Shown here in pieces: positions 1 to 7,226 of a stretch of 10,966 nucleotides of DNA (positions are counted from its first letter, which is position 1; each line of letters begins with the position of its first letter). The notes beneath the pieces were generated by a model. It saw only the letters and a list, made by a program, of their open reading frames with translations, ran no database searches and was not told where the DNA came from. Origin of the DNA: Candidatus Aminicenantota bacterium (GTDB lineage: Bacteria; Acidobacteriota; Aminicenantia; S016-38); assembly GCA_021161165.1 (NCBI GenBank), contig JAGHBF010000050.1:1-10966 (forward strand), read 5' to 3'. A program made the translations under genes and the position numbers.

Positions 1-761
1 GAGATACCATAATTAAACCATAATATAGAGGAAGCTGCTCCCATTCCAAGAGCCTCTTTAAATGCTCTCTCGGCTTCAGGCCACTTCTTAAGCATAAGTT
101 CTACCGTCCCATAGGCTTCCAGAAGGTCTCTGGTTCTTCCAAGTTTAAGCTGCTGCAAATAGCATTTCTCTGCTTCCAAAAGCTTGTTAGATTGAAACAA
201 CAAGCCGCAGTTCTTCTCCTGTTCCTTTTCCACTTTAATAACTATTTTAGGTTTTTCCTCCTTAGCTTCTTCCTCCTTATTCTCATTCATTATATTCTGT
301 TCTGGCTCAGTTAAAGGTTTCTTTAAACCTTCCCTGAAAGCTGGTCTCTTCGGATGAGAAGGAGGCGGAACGGCCTGAACCAGAGGAATATTCTGGGACG
401 AACCTGGAATATATTTATTAACATTTGATGATTCTGCTAAGGATGAAGAGATATCTTCAGTTCTTTTATTAAAACGGGATTTCTTCTGTTCCACAGATGA
501 AGACTTTAAAGTTTGAGGCTCTTCCATCCGTCTTACCGCTTTAGCCTTTGCATTAGGTGGTTTATTCTCATAGGAATTTACCTTGAGCAAGAGAACAATA
601 ATTATAGGGGAAATAATTATCACCAGTAAGAGAACTACAATTGAATATGTAATCTTTTTTCTACTCCTCGGAGGCTCAGGAGGAAGAGGAACTTTTATTT
701 CTTCTTTAAATTCTGTCCTTTTCTTTTCTGCTTTTTTTAAAGCTTCAGAGATCAAACTCAT
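1..761 (-). CDS. mshN: MshN/GspB-like membrane-anchored TPR protein (C-terminus off the window)
   Basis: Partial at the 3' end: 253 residues are visible and the frame is open to the left edge. It begins MSLISEALKKAEKKR, close to the short cytoplasmic start typical of GspB/ExeB-like proteins. A Pro-rich patch (24-31) and one membrane segment (about 37-60) follow. Next is a long low-complexity, charged, Ser/Pro-rich linker (about 61-190), which probably spans part of the periplasm, and then TPR-like helices from about 193 (LLEAEKCYLQQLKL; KKWPEAERAFKEALGM). That layout, N-terminal anchor plus periplasmic TPRs right after an MshM gene, is that of MshN. A site reading AGGGAG lies about 6 bases before the ATG, inside the end of mshM (17-base overlap). 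Likely partner of the MshM ATPase and the secretin; exact role inferred. Confidence 0.82.
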   Translation of the reverse strand, partial: MSLISEALKKAEKKRTEFKEEIKVPLPPEPPRSRKKITYSIVVLLLVIIISPIIIVLLLKVNSYENKPPNAKAKAVRRMEEPQTLKSSSVEQKKSRFNKRTEDISSSLAESSNVNKYIPGSSQNIPLVQAVPPPSHPKRPAFREGLKKPLTEPEQNIMNENKEEEAKEEKPKIVIKVEKEQEKNCGLLFQSNKLLEAEKCYLQQLKLGRTRDLLEAYGTVELMLKKWPEAERAFKEALGMGAASSILWFNYGI

Positions 762-1641
762 CTTTCTCTCCCTGTTTTTTAAGAAAGATTCTCCTCCACC
801 AGGGAAATTCTCTCCATATTTCTCTGTTTTCTCCTCTTATACTCCTTTCAGCCTTTTTAACGAGTTTCTCATCTATAGTCCATTTTTGTTCAACAAATCC
901 GGCAAGCAATGCTCTATCGCATATCATATTAATCAATCTTGGTTTTCCCCTTGAGAATTTCCAGACCCTTGATATCGCCTTCGAGGTAAACTTAAGCCTC
1001 CTGTGGCCACCTGCTTCTTTTATCCTGTAATGAATGTATGGTCCAATTTCTCTTTTCTGCAAAGGTCCGAGATAATATCTAATCGATATTCTCTCATTAA
1101 GTTGCCTTAGTTCAGAAAGAGAAAGTTTTTCCGCAAGTTCTTCCTGACCAAATAGAACTATCTGGAGTAATTTTTCTTCTTTTGTCTCAAGGTTGGAAAG
1201 TATTCTAAGCTGTTCGAGAACGGAAATCTTCAGATTCTGCGCTTCATCCACTATCACAACTGCTCTTTTCCCTTCCTCCACCACTTTTTCTATAAGAAAC
1301 TTTCTGAGGGTCTCCAGAAGCTCTTCCTGGCCTTTTCCATCAGTACTGTAAGGGGCTCCAAAATCCTCAAGGATGGATTTTAGAAGTCCTCTCTCATCAA
1401 GAAAAGGATTTAATATCAAAGATGTGGGCATAACAGGAGATAACTTTTCTATAAGTATTCTTGAAAGAGTTGTCTTTCCTGTCCCCACTTCTCCTATAAT
1501 AATTATAAATCCATCCCCTCTGTTTATTCCATAAATTAAGTGCTCCAGTGCCTCAAGGTGTGATTTACTCATAAAAAAGAACTCGGGATCAGGAGTGAGA
1601 GGAAAGGGCCTTTTCTTGAACCCGTAGAACTCCTCGTACAT
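745..1641 (-). CDS. mshM: MshM/ExeA-like AAA ATPase
   Basis: Cytoplasmic AAA ATPase of 298 aa. It opens with MYEEFYGFKKRPFPLTPDPE, the classic start of the ExeA/MshM group. It then shows Walker A GEVGTGKTT (50-58), Walker B AVVIVDEAQ (127-135), IVLFGQEEL (161-169) and QLNERISIRYYLGPL (180-194), with a helical lid (about 205-245). It ends soon after the ATPase, without the membrane segment and peptidoglycan-binding domain of full-length ExeA/GspA, which is the MshM layout. In Aeromonas, ExeA with ExeB helps insert the secretin through the cell wall. Here the next gene is a GspB/MshN-like membrane protein, so the pair may do a similar job. No strong ribosome binding site precedes the ATG, one base after the mshL stop, so coupling to the secretin is likely. 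Overlaps the next gene by 17 bases. Confidence 0.92.
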   Translation of the reverse strand: MYEEFYGFKKRPFPLTPDPEFFFMSKSHLEALEHLIYGINRGDGFIIIIGEVGTGKTTLSRILIEKLSPVMPTSLILNPFLDERGLLKSILEDFGAPYSTDGKGQEELLETLRKFLIEKVVEEGKRAVVIVDEAQNLKISVLEQLRILSNLETKEEKLLQIVLFGQEELAEKLSLSELRQLNERISIRYYLGPLQKREIGPYIHYRIKEAGGHRRLKFTSKAISRVWKFSRGKPRLINMICDRALLAGFVEQKWTIDEKLVKKAERSIRGENREIWREFPWWRRIFLKKQGEKDEFDL

Positions 1642-1642
1642 T

Positions 1643-3400
1643 TTATTTTATCAACCCTGTACTGCTTCTATCAGGAGGAAGTTCCTTAAGTATCTTTTGT
1701 AATCTTTCCCTTTCCTGCTGGGTTAATTCTTCAACCCTTTTTCCACTCACGATAACAGGGGTGATAAAAATGGCGAGCTCTGAAGTACTCCATAGAACTT
1801 CTTTCCTTCTAAAAAGAGAGCCGATCCCAGGCAAATTCATAAAGAAAGGAACCCCATGCTCTACTATATCTTTTCTCCTCTTAATTATACCGGCAATTAT
1901 AACCGTCTGGTCCTGTTTTGCCTTGATTACTGTATCAATGCTTCTCCTGTCAATCACAGGTTGAGATGCTCTGGAATTTTCTGAAGCAAATTCTTCTACC
2001 TTTACAAGCTCAGAAACATCAACATTTATGCTGAAAATTACGTTGCCATCCGTTCCAATTGATGGAATTATATCCAGGACGACCCCAACTGGAACCACCT
2101 GTACCATTATGGAGGGAGCAACAACCTGGCTTCCGTAACTTTGAGAAATCTGAGTCTGCATGGTAAAGAACGGCTGTTCCCTTATCACCCTTATAAGAGC
2201 CTTTTCCCCCTGTAAAGCAGAAATTCTTGGGGATGAAAGGACCTCAACCTTTCCCTGGGTTCTAAGAGCATCTATCAGAAGGTCCAGTTTCTTGTTGGAG
2301 ACTGAAAAAGTGAATAGTCCTTTATTTTCTCCTGTGAGTTCCTGACTTGAGACCTTTCCTGAATCAAAGGATACTGCAGGATATAAAAGCGTAGAAGTTG
2401 AAGGAAGGGTACCAAAGAAACCAGCGGTTTTTAAAACCGATTCCCAATTAACTCCAAGTTGATGGGCTGCGTTGAGTTTAACTTCTACGATCTTCACCTC
2501 CATCCACACCTGTCTCTGCGCAGAGCCCTGTATGCTTTCAATAAATGAGGCCACCTGATTTATTTTTTCCTCTTCTGCTCTTACAAAAATTATCCCTGAC
2601 TGAGGACTTATAATGAGTTTTCTTCCCTCATTATCTGAAACACTTATTGCCCTGGGCTCTTTTTCAATTTTGGTTGACACTTTGTTGAAGAGAAGAGTGG
2701 AAAGCCCCATTGAAAGGTCAGACCATAAATTAGTGTCTGTTTTGGTATCAATATTACTGGTACTCGCATTTAAGCCCATTCCTAAACCTGCTGCTCCCAT
2801 GCCCCCTAAACCAGCTCCAGCCCCACCAACTCCTCCAATCCCGCCAATTCCACTAACTCCCCCGACTCCTCCCATCATTCCACCCATGCCTCCTGTTATA
2901 GTAGAAACACTGGAGTATGATACCTTTCTGGTACCCTTTCTCTCCGCTGGGAGGAAATTAACAGTGAAAATTCTGGTAACAAATCTGGGTTTATATACGT
3001 GAAGAACATCTCCTTCCCAACTGTAGTCATAACCAAGGGGAGTAAGGATGTAATATAAGGCTTGATCAAGGGTAATATCCTTGAGAGACATTCTGGGGAC
3101 AGTGCCTTTCACTTCAGGGTCCATAACTATTGAATATTTTGTTGCAGTCATTATAGCCATTAAAACTTGACGAACATCCCCACCTTCAAGTTCTATGGTT
3201 AATTTCTGTGTTTTCCCCTTTTTAATTACTGTTTTAACAACATCCTGAGAAGGAATCTTTACCGGTGATGGAACGGCTTTCTTCTCTTTACTTTCAACTG
3301 CTTCCTTTTTCTTTACAGGAGTTGGCACAACTTCAGGTTGTTTGCCTCCACACTGTATCAAAAGAAAAGAGAATAATATTAGCAAAAGAGCTCTTCTCAT
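1643..3400 (-). CDS. mshL: MSHA-type pilus secretin (MshL-like), probable lipoprotein
   Basis: Outer-membrane channel through which the pilus leaves the cell; 585 aa. The N-terminus has a lipoprotein-like signal, MRRALLLILFSFLLIQC, with Cys17 as the likely lipidated residue; Gln at -1 is unusual for a lipobox. Residues 65-120 form an N0/STN-like domain (VMDPEVKGTVPRMSLKDITL). Residues 140-275 form the secretin-N region with a Gly-rich insertion at about 170-211. The part after it (LWSDLSMGLSTLLF, then IISPQSGIIFVRA) fits MshL-type proteins. The secretin core at about 298-555 includes VEVLSSPRISALQGEKA (385-401), VVLDIIPSIGTDGNVIFSI (440-458), VIIAGIIKRRK (500-510), GVPFFMNLPGIGSLFRRKE (516-534) and ELAIFITPVIV (541-551). 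A GGGAGG site stands about 6 bases before the ATG. The start overlaps mshK as ATGA, and one base separates its stop from mshM. Confidence 0.93.
   Translation of the reverse strand: MRRALLLILFSFLLIQCGGKQPEVVPTPVKKKEAVESKEKKAVPSPVKIPSQDVVKTVIKKGKTQKLTIELEGGDVRQVLMAIMTATKYSIVMDPEVKGTVPRMSLKDITLDQALYYILTPLGYDYSWEGDVLHVYKPRFVTRIFTVNFLPAERKGTRKVSYSSVSTITGGMGGMMGGVGGVSGIGGIGGVGGAGAGLGGMGAAGLGMGLNASTSNIDTKTDTNLWSDLSMGLSTLLFNKVSTKIEKEPRAISVSDNEGRKLIISPQSGIIFVRAEEEKINQVASFIESIQGSAQRQVWMEVKIVEVKLNAAHQLGVNWESVLKTAGFFGTLPSTSTLLYPAVSFDSGKVSSQELTGENKGLFTFSVSNKKLDLLIDALRTQGKVEVLSSPRISALQGEKALIRVIREQPFFTMQTQISQSYGSQVVAPSIMVQVVPVGVVLDIIPSIGTDGNVIFSINVDVSELVKVEEFASENSRASQPVIDRRSIDTVIKAKQDQTVIIAGIIKRRKDIVEHGVPFFMNLPGIGSLFRRKEVLWSTSELAIFITPVIVSGKRVEELTQQERERLQKILKELPPDRSSTGLIK
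2768..2893 (-). repeat. Gly-rich low-complexity tract inside the secretin gene
   Basis: Codes for secretin residues 170-211, a run of GG pairs spaced by Met, Val, Ile, Ala or Leu. The DNA is an imperfect repeat of GGN-type codons, GC-richer than the flanks, and gives a proline-rich shadow frame on the other strand. It sits in the secretin-N loop where related MshL proteins often carry a Ser/Gly-rich linker. Confidence 0.8.
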
Positions 3401-3948
3401 TTTTTCCCTCCCTTAACAGACCTGGGAGAAGAAAAACTCAGTGTTATAGAAGATTTTTCAGAATAAAGCTGAAGGAATTCTTCTCCCAAAGGGGTTTGAA
3501 TATATACTTTGTTTCTTTCTATCCTTTTTATAAGTATGGGTCCTATCATATCGCCTTCTTTATATCTTTTGTTATTAATTATTGCGATTTTATTTTTACC
3601 TATGTTAATTATAGCACTCAATTTCAGCGTAATCGTCTCTGCAGGCTCCCCTTCACCAGCACCAACGCCAGGCGGAAGTTTAAATGGATTATAGGAAAGC
3701 GAGGTTAACATCATGATCGGAACCGGTTCATCAGGGAGGAAGGAATTTACAGGATAAAGAAAAATATCCTTTTTGAAATTTTCCAGAAACGTAGAAGGAG
3801 CACTTCCTTTTTTTTCACCTATTGTAACATTTTCTCTTGGTATGGAAGTTCTGGATTGTTTAGATGTGGGCTTGTTAATAACCCGAAACCAGAAAAAAAT
3901 CACCGCCACTATTAATAATAAGATTGCTCCAATATCCTTTGGCTTCAT
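3397..3948 (-). CDS. mshK: PilP/MshK-like inner-membrane protein with GspC-type domain
   Basis: 183 aa. A membrane anchor lies at about 7-24, then a low-complexity linker rich in Ser/Lys/Pro (about 26-55). The C-terminal region at about 108-162 follows the PilP/GspC homology-region pattern: SAIINIGKNKIAIINNKRYK, then EGDMIGPILIKRIERNKVYI and a Gly-containing turn before FLQLY. This domain in related systems contacts the periplasmic N-domains of the secretin, which here is the next gene. The membrane anchor is uncleaved-looking (no lipobox), unlike many PilP lipoproteins. The start overlaps the previous stop as ATGA with AGGA about 9-10 bases upstream, and the stop overlaps the secretin start as ATGA, consistent with coupled translation of physical partners. 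MshK naming rests mainly on gene order. Confidence 0.75.
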   Translation of the reverse strand: MKPKDIGAILLLIVAVIFFWFRVINKPTSKQSRTSIPRENVTIGEKKGSAPSTFLENFKKDIFLYPVNSFLPDEPVPIMMLTSLSYNPFKLPPGVGAGEGEPAETITLKLSAIINIGKNKIAIINNKRYKEGDMIGPILIKRIERNKVYIQTPLGEEFLQLYSEKSSITLSFSSPRSVKGGKK

Positions 3949-4568
3949 TTTTCCATCCTTTTAAGTTCAAAAACAAGTGTAAAGAATAATTCTCTACCTC
4001 TGTCTATATCAAATTCCACAGGAAAGACGGGGGCAGAATTAAAAATTAAATCCTGAGCAAATTTTATTCCCGCCACTGGCTCAGCTACATATTCTATCCT
4101 TAGCACAACCTTTCCATCGCTTGAAGTATTCATCTTTCTTTTAACGGGAGAGAGAGGTTTATATTTCTCTCTATTGCTCAATACTATTTTTATAATGTCA
4201 TTATCAGATTTCATTTCGAGCCTGTTAATACCATACTTCTCAGCCATTTTCTCTACCATACTCACAAATCCAGAAACTTTCTTTGCTATTTCCTCCCTAG
4301 TCCACGGGAAAACATAGGTATTCTCCCATTTTTTATTTATATCAGCGAAGAAAGTTTTCTCTTCAGCGGTAGGAGCCACAAATTTTGCCGCCTCCATTCT
4401 ATAGATTTCTGTCTTTGCTTTTATCTCTTCTACTTTTTTCATAATAGAAGTGGTAGTGCTTATAGAAGAATAAAAGTACAGGAAGATGAATAGAAAGAGT
4501 AGAAGGGAAAAAATAATAAGGCCTGAAACCCTCAATAAATAAAACAATTGCTTCTTACTTAACCTCAA
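3945..4568 (-). CDS. mshJ: PilO/MshJ-like inner-membrane alignment protein
   Basis: Bitopic inner-membrane protein of 207 aa, expected to pair with the PilN-like half of the preceding gene and pass the signal across the periplasm. A short basic N-terminus is followed by one strong membrane segment (about 10-33), a helical or coiled stretch (about 36-63, EEIKAKTEIYRMEAAK) and an alpha/beta domain to the end. This is the PilO/GspM layout. Sequence similarity is not obvious by eye, as is normal for this family, so the call rests on size, topology and position between the PilM/N and PilP genes. It starts at TTG behind AGGAGG and overlaps mshI by 14 bases; its stop overlaps the next start as ATGA. 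Confidence 0.75.
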   Translation of the reverse strand: MRLSKKQLFYLLRVSGLIIFSLLLFLFIFLYFYSSISTTTSIMKKVEEIKAKTEIYRMEAAKFVAPTAEEKTFFADINKKWENTYVFPWTREEIAKKVSGFVSMVEKMAEKYGINRLEMKSDNDIIKIVLSNREKYKPLSPVKRKMNTSSDGKVVLRIEYVAEPVAGIKFAQDLIFNSAPVFPVEFDIDRGRELFFTLVFELKRMEK

Positions 4569-6024
4569 AATTAACCTCCTTTTCCCCCTTTATTATAAAT
4601 TTAACCTTTGGAATCGGACGGTTATCAGGGAAAAACGGGTCTGCTTCCATAACATTTTTCAACTCAGCGAATATTATGTTTGGATAAAGCGATTTCATTC
4701 TATCAAAGTAGGCAAGAAAATGCTGATTTCCAGGCCCAGGCCTTTCGAAAATGGCTCCTGCTATTTCAAATTTAACCTTTGTATTTTGAAACTGAAAGGT
4801 AATTGAATCAAAGACTGTATTGATGGGCGCATTTTCGGAAAAATCTTTAATTATCTCTCCAACTATTGAAGCATGTTTTCTTCTCGCATAAAGGTCATAG
4901 TATCTCTTCCATATCTCCATTCTCTTGGCTTTTACAGAATTGAGCTCCTGTAATTTTAATTCAATAGAAGTGTATTTTTTCATTATGTTCTGCATCTCTT
5001 TCTCAGAACGCTGCCTGTAAGAATTTAAAAGATAAATTCCTACTCCTACAAGTCCTGCGGACAATAGAATTTCAAGCAGAAACACCACTATGGAAGATGA
5101 TATCTTTTTACCATATATGTAATCTTCATGAAGTAGATTCGGCCATCTCTTTGTCTCCTGGATTAAAGCATAGCCAAGTAAAGGCATGAATTTTAAAAGA
5201 AACTCATTGATGTTTTCCTGAATATCAGTTGAAAACGAAAGAGGTAATTTTGAAAGTAAATCTTCCTCAATAATATCCCTTATCTTCATTGGAATAGGAA
5301 GTATTTCCTCATAGGCTATTTTGTATTCAGGGGGCGCGAGAATAAAGATTTCGCTCATTACGAAATTTCTCATAAATTGTTTAAGATACTGAATCGACCT
5401 TAAAACTTCCTCCCTTATAGCTCCTATTTCTTCTCCGTGAGGAAGAGAAAAACTTCTTGACAAAAGAACATTGCCGTCTTTAAAAATGTAAAAACTACCT
5501 GTCCCATCAAAAATGTGCAGAAAACCTGTAATCCCAAGGTCTTTAACATATTCTTTGAAAACCCCCTGTATGGCCAATTCCTTTGTAATAACTCCTTTAA
5601 TGCGAACACCAAGGGTTTCCAGTCTCCTAACGGTAATTTCAACATCTTCTCTCTCAACCGCCACAACAAAATATAAATCTTCCATTTCACCTTTTGAAAC
5701 TACAAAATCAAAATTAAACTCACCTGTAAATGGAACCATATCTCTAAGTTCATTGTAGATGGCCAGGCGAGCTTCTCTTCTGTTCATAGGTGGAAGTTTA
5801 AGTAAAGAAGAAAATACTTTCTTGGTAGGCCAAATGATAAAAGCATCTCTGCCTTTTACGGGATACATTGTAGAAACCAAATGCATTGCCCCAACATAAT
5901 CATCGGCTTCCACTTCTTCATAAAATAGATTCGTCACGTAAAAATCCTCTTTACCCTTCGCCATTTCAAGAATTCTTAAAAATTTGTCTTCAAAACTTAT
6001 AACCAAAAAATCCTTTTTTCTCAT
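4555..6024 (-). CDS. mshI: PilM-PilN fusion (MshI/GspL-like pilus alignment protein)
   Basis: Inner-membrane assembly protein of 489 aa that appears to combine two proteins usually separate in type IV pilus systems. Residues 1 to about 300 resemble the actin-like cytoplasmic PilM: an early strand FLVISFEDKFLRILEM, and FSLPHGEEIGAIREEVLRSI at about 192-211, which matches the PilM pattern ahead of the second half of the fold. A single membrane segment follows at about 310-334. Then comes a PilN-like coiled coil and a small periplasmic domain (about 340-489). The usual DIGSS-type phosphate loop near the N-terminus is replaced by SFEDK, while DGTGS (173-177) is nearer the second loop, so nucleotide binding is doubtful, as in GspL. 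The start overlaps the stop of mshG as ATGA, and GGAG lies 10 bases upstream. Domain placement is by pattern only; overall role is well supported by position. Confidence 0.85.
   Translation of the reverse strand: MRKKDFLVISFEDKFLRILEMAKGKEDFYVTNLFYEEVEADDYVGAMHLVSTMYPVKGRDAFIIWPTKKVFSSLLKLPPMNRREARLAIYNELRDMVPFTGEFNFDFVVSKGEMEDLYFVVAVEREDVEITVRRLETLGVRIKGVITKELAIQGVFKEYVKDLGITGFLHIFDGTGSFYIFKDGNVLLSRSFSLPHGEEIGAIREEVLRSIQYLKQFMRNFVMSEIFILAPPEYKIAYEEILPIPMKIRDIIEEDLLSKLPLSFSTDIQENINEFLLKFMPLLGYALIQETKRWPNLLHEDYIYGKKISSSIVVFLLEILLSAGLVGVGIYLLNSYRQRSEKEMQNIMKKYTSIELKLQELNSVKAKRMEIWKRYYDLYARRKHASIVGEIIKDFSENAPINTVFDSITFQFQNTKVKFEIAGAIFERPGPGNQHFLAYFDRMKSLYPNIIFAELKNVMEADPFFPDNRPIPKVKFIIKGEKEVNFEVK
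4575..4580 (-). promoter_or_regulatory. strong ribosome binding site deciding the TTG start of mshJ
   Basis: Read on the minus strand this is AGGAGG, inside the end of the mshI coding region. It lies 6 bases before TTG at 4568-4566. It is the best Shine-Dalgarno match near any start in the window and supports the unusual TTG over later in-frame TTG codons (residues 8 and 12). Confidence 0.75.
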
Positions 6025-7226
6025 CGTGCCTGCGCTCCTATAGATGAAGCTAATTTATAAATGGGGAGGAAAATTGCGAGGGCAAGGAAAAGAACTACCA
6101 CTCCAAGAAGAATAATAATTGAAGGTTCCAGAACGGCGAAAAACCTTCTAATAGCAGCTGGAACTTCCCTGTCGTAATAATCAGATACTTTCTCTAATGT
6201 TACTTCAATCCTCCCTGTTTCCTCTCCAACGGCCATCATCCTTATAACAAGCTTTGGAAATATAGGGTCAGTCTTCATAGCTTCGGAAATTTTTTCTCCC
6301 GCAAGGACTCTCTCTTTTACTCGTGATAGAGACTCCGCTATTACTTCGTTGCCCACAACCTCTTGCACTATAGAAAGAGCCTGTATCAAACCTATTCCAG
6401 CCTTATAAAGGCTGGCCATGTAATGGGAAAATCTGGAAAAAGCAAGTTTGTGTTGCAATGGTCCAAAAACAGGGATTTTTAATTTTAATTTATCCCAGAA
6501 TTTCCTCCATTTTATTGAATAAGCATAAGTAAGTTTATAAAAAAGGAAAAATCCTGCAATCACAAGAATAATTACCCACCAGTAATTCTGAAACCATTCA
6601 GAAACTCCAATAAACATCCTTGTAACCCAGGGAAGTTCTACATTATAAGATTTGAGAATGGGAACTATTCTTGGAAGAGTGAAAGTCATAAGTAAAGTAA
6701 TTACGCCTATAACCATTAAAATCACTATAATAGGGTATATCGATGCCTGTTTTACCTGACGTGAAACTTCCTCCTGCCATTCTAGGAATCTCACGAGGTC
6801 CCACAATACCCTATCCAGATTTCCGGTTGCCTCCCCTGCCATTACTATGCTGACATACACCTTTGGGAAAGCCCTTGGGAAATTTTCAAGCGCATCAGAA
6901 AAGCTCATTCCAGCCTGGAGCATCGAAACGAGATTTTCAAATAGTTCTTTTTTAGCCTTAAATTCCTCGGAAAAATCCTGAATAGCAGTTACAAGAGGAA
7001 TTCCTGATTCAAGGGAAGTGGCAAGGTGAATGGTAAAAGTGATAAGCTCTCTTCTTGAAAGTTTTGCTCTTTGCTTCAGAGGCTTCCTTTTTTCCTCTTT
7101 TGCTTCGAGGAGATACAAACTTTTTTCCTTCAAAATGGCTCTTAACTGTACTTCATCCAGGGCTTCAAGCGTCCCCTTTATGGTTTCTCCCCTGGGATTT
7201 TTCGCCACATATGAATAAACAGGCAT
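6021..7226 (-). CDS. mshG: inner-membrane platform protein (MshG/PilC/GspF family)
   Basis: Polytopic inner-membrane protein on which the assembly ATPase acts to add pilin subunits at the pilus base. At 401 aa it is full length. The N-terminus begins MPVYSYVAKNPRGETIKGTL, typical of the family. Two T2SSF domains are visible (about 63-185 and 264-387), each with the repeat signature: AGEATGNLDRVL (130-141) and VGEETGRIEVTL (333-344). Three membrane segments lie at about 162-185, 214-234 and 366-390. A GGAG ribosome binding site ends 7 bases before the ATG. The start overlaps the stop of mshE by one base, and its own stop overlaps the next start as ATGA, so translation is probably coupled on both sides. 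PilC and GspF are equivalent names; MSHA context comes from neighbours. Confidence 0.95.
   Translation of the reverse strand: MPVYSYVAKNPRGETIKGTLEALDEVQLRAILKEKSLYLLEAKEEKRKPLKQRAKLSRRELITFTIHLATSLESGIPLVTAIQDFSEEFKAKKELFENLVSMLQAGMSFSDALENFPRAFPKVYVSIVMAGEATGNLDRVLWDLVRFLEWQEEVSRQVKQASIYPIIVILMVIGVITLLMTFTLPRIVPILKSYNVELPWVTRMFIGVSEWFQNYWWVIILVIAGFFLFYKLTYAYSIKWRKFWDKLKLKIPVFGPLQHKLAFSRFSHYMASLYKAGIGLIQALSIVQEVVGNEVIAESLSRVKERVLAGEKISEAMKTDPIFPKLVIRMMAVGEETGRIEVTLEKVSDYYDREVPAAIRRFFAVLEPSIIILLGVVVLFLALAIFLPIYKLASSIGAQAR

Noticed and set aside
583..954. Plus-strand open frame of 123 codons
   Set aside because: It lies opposite the mshN and mshM coding regions, which have clear family signatures; its hydrophobic and Ser-rich content is what antisense of such genes gives.
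2613..3002. Plus-strand proline-rich open frame
   Set aside because: It is the mirror of the Gly-rich codons of the secretin gene; no ribosome binding site and no recognisable protein.
3265..3708. Plus-strand open frame of 147 codons
   Set aside because: Antisense to the secretin N-terminus and the PilP-like gene; no motif or ribosome binding site supports it.
5424..5690. Second minus-strand frame within the PilM-like gene
   Set aside because: A shifted frame of a well-supported gene, with no independent start signal.
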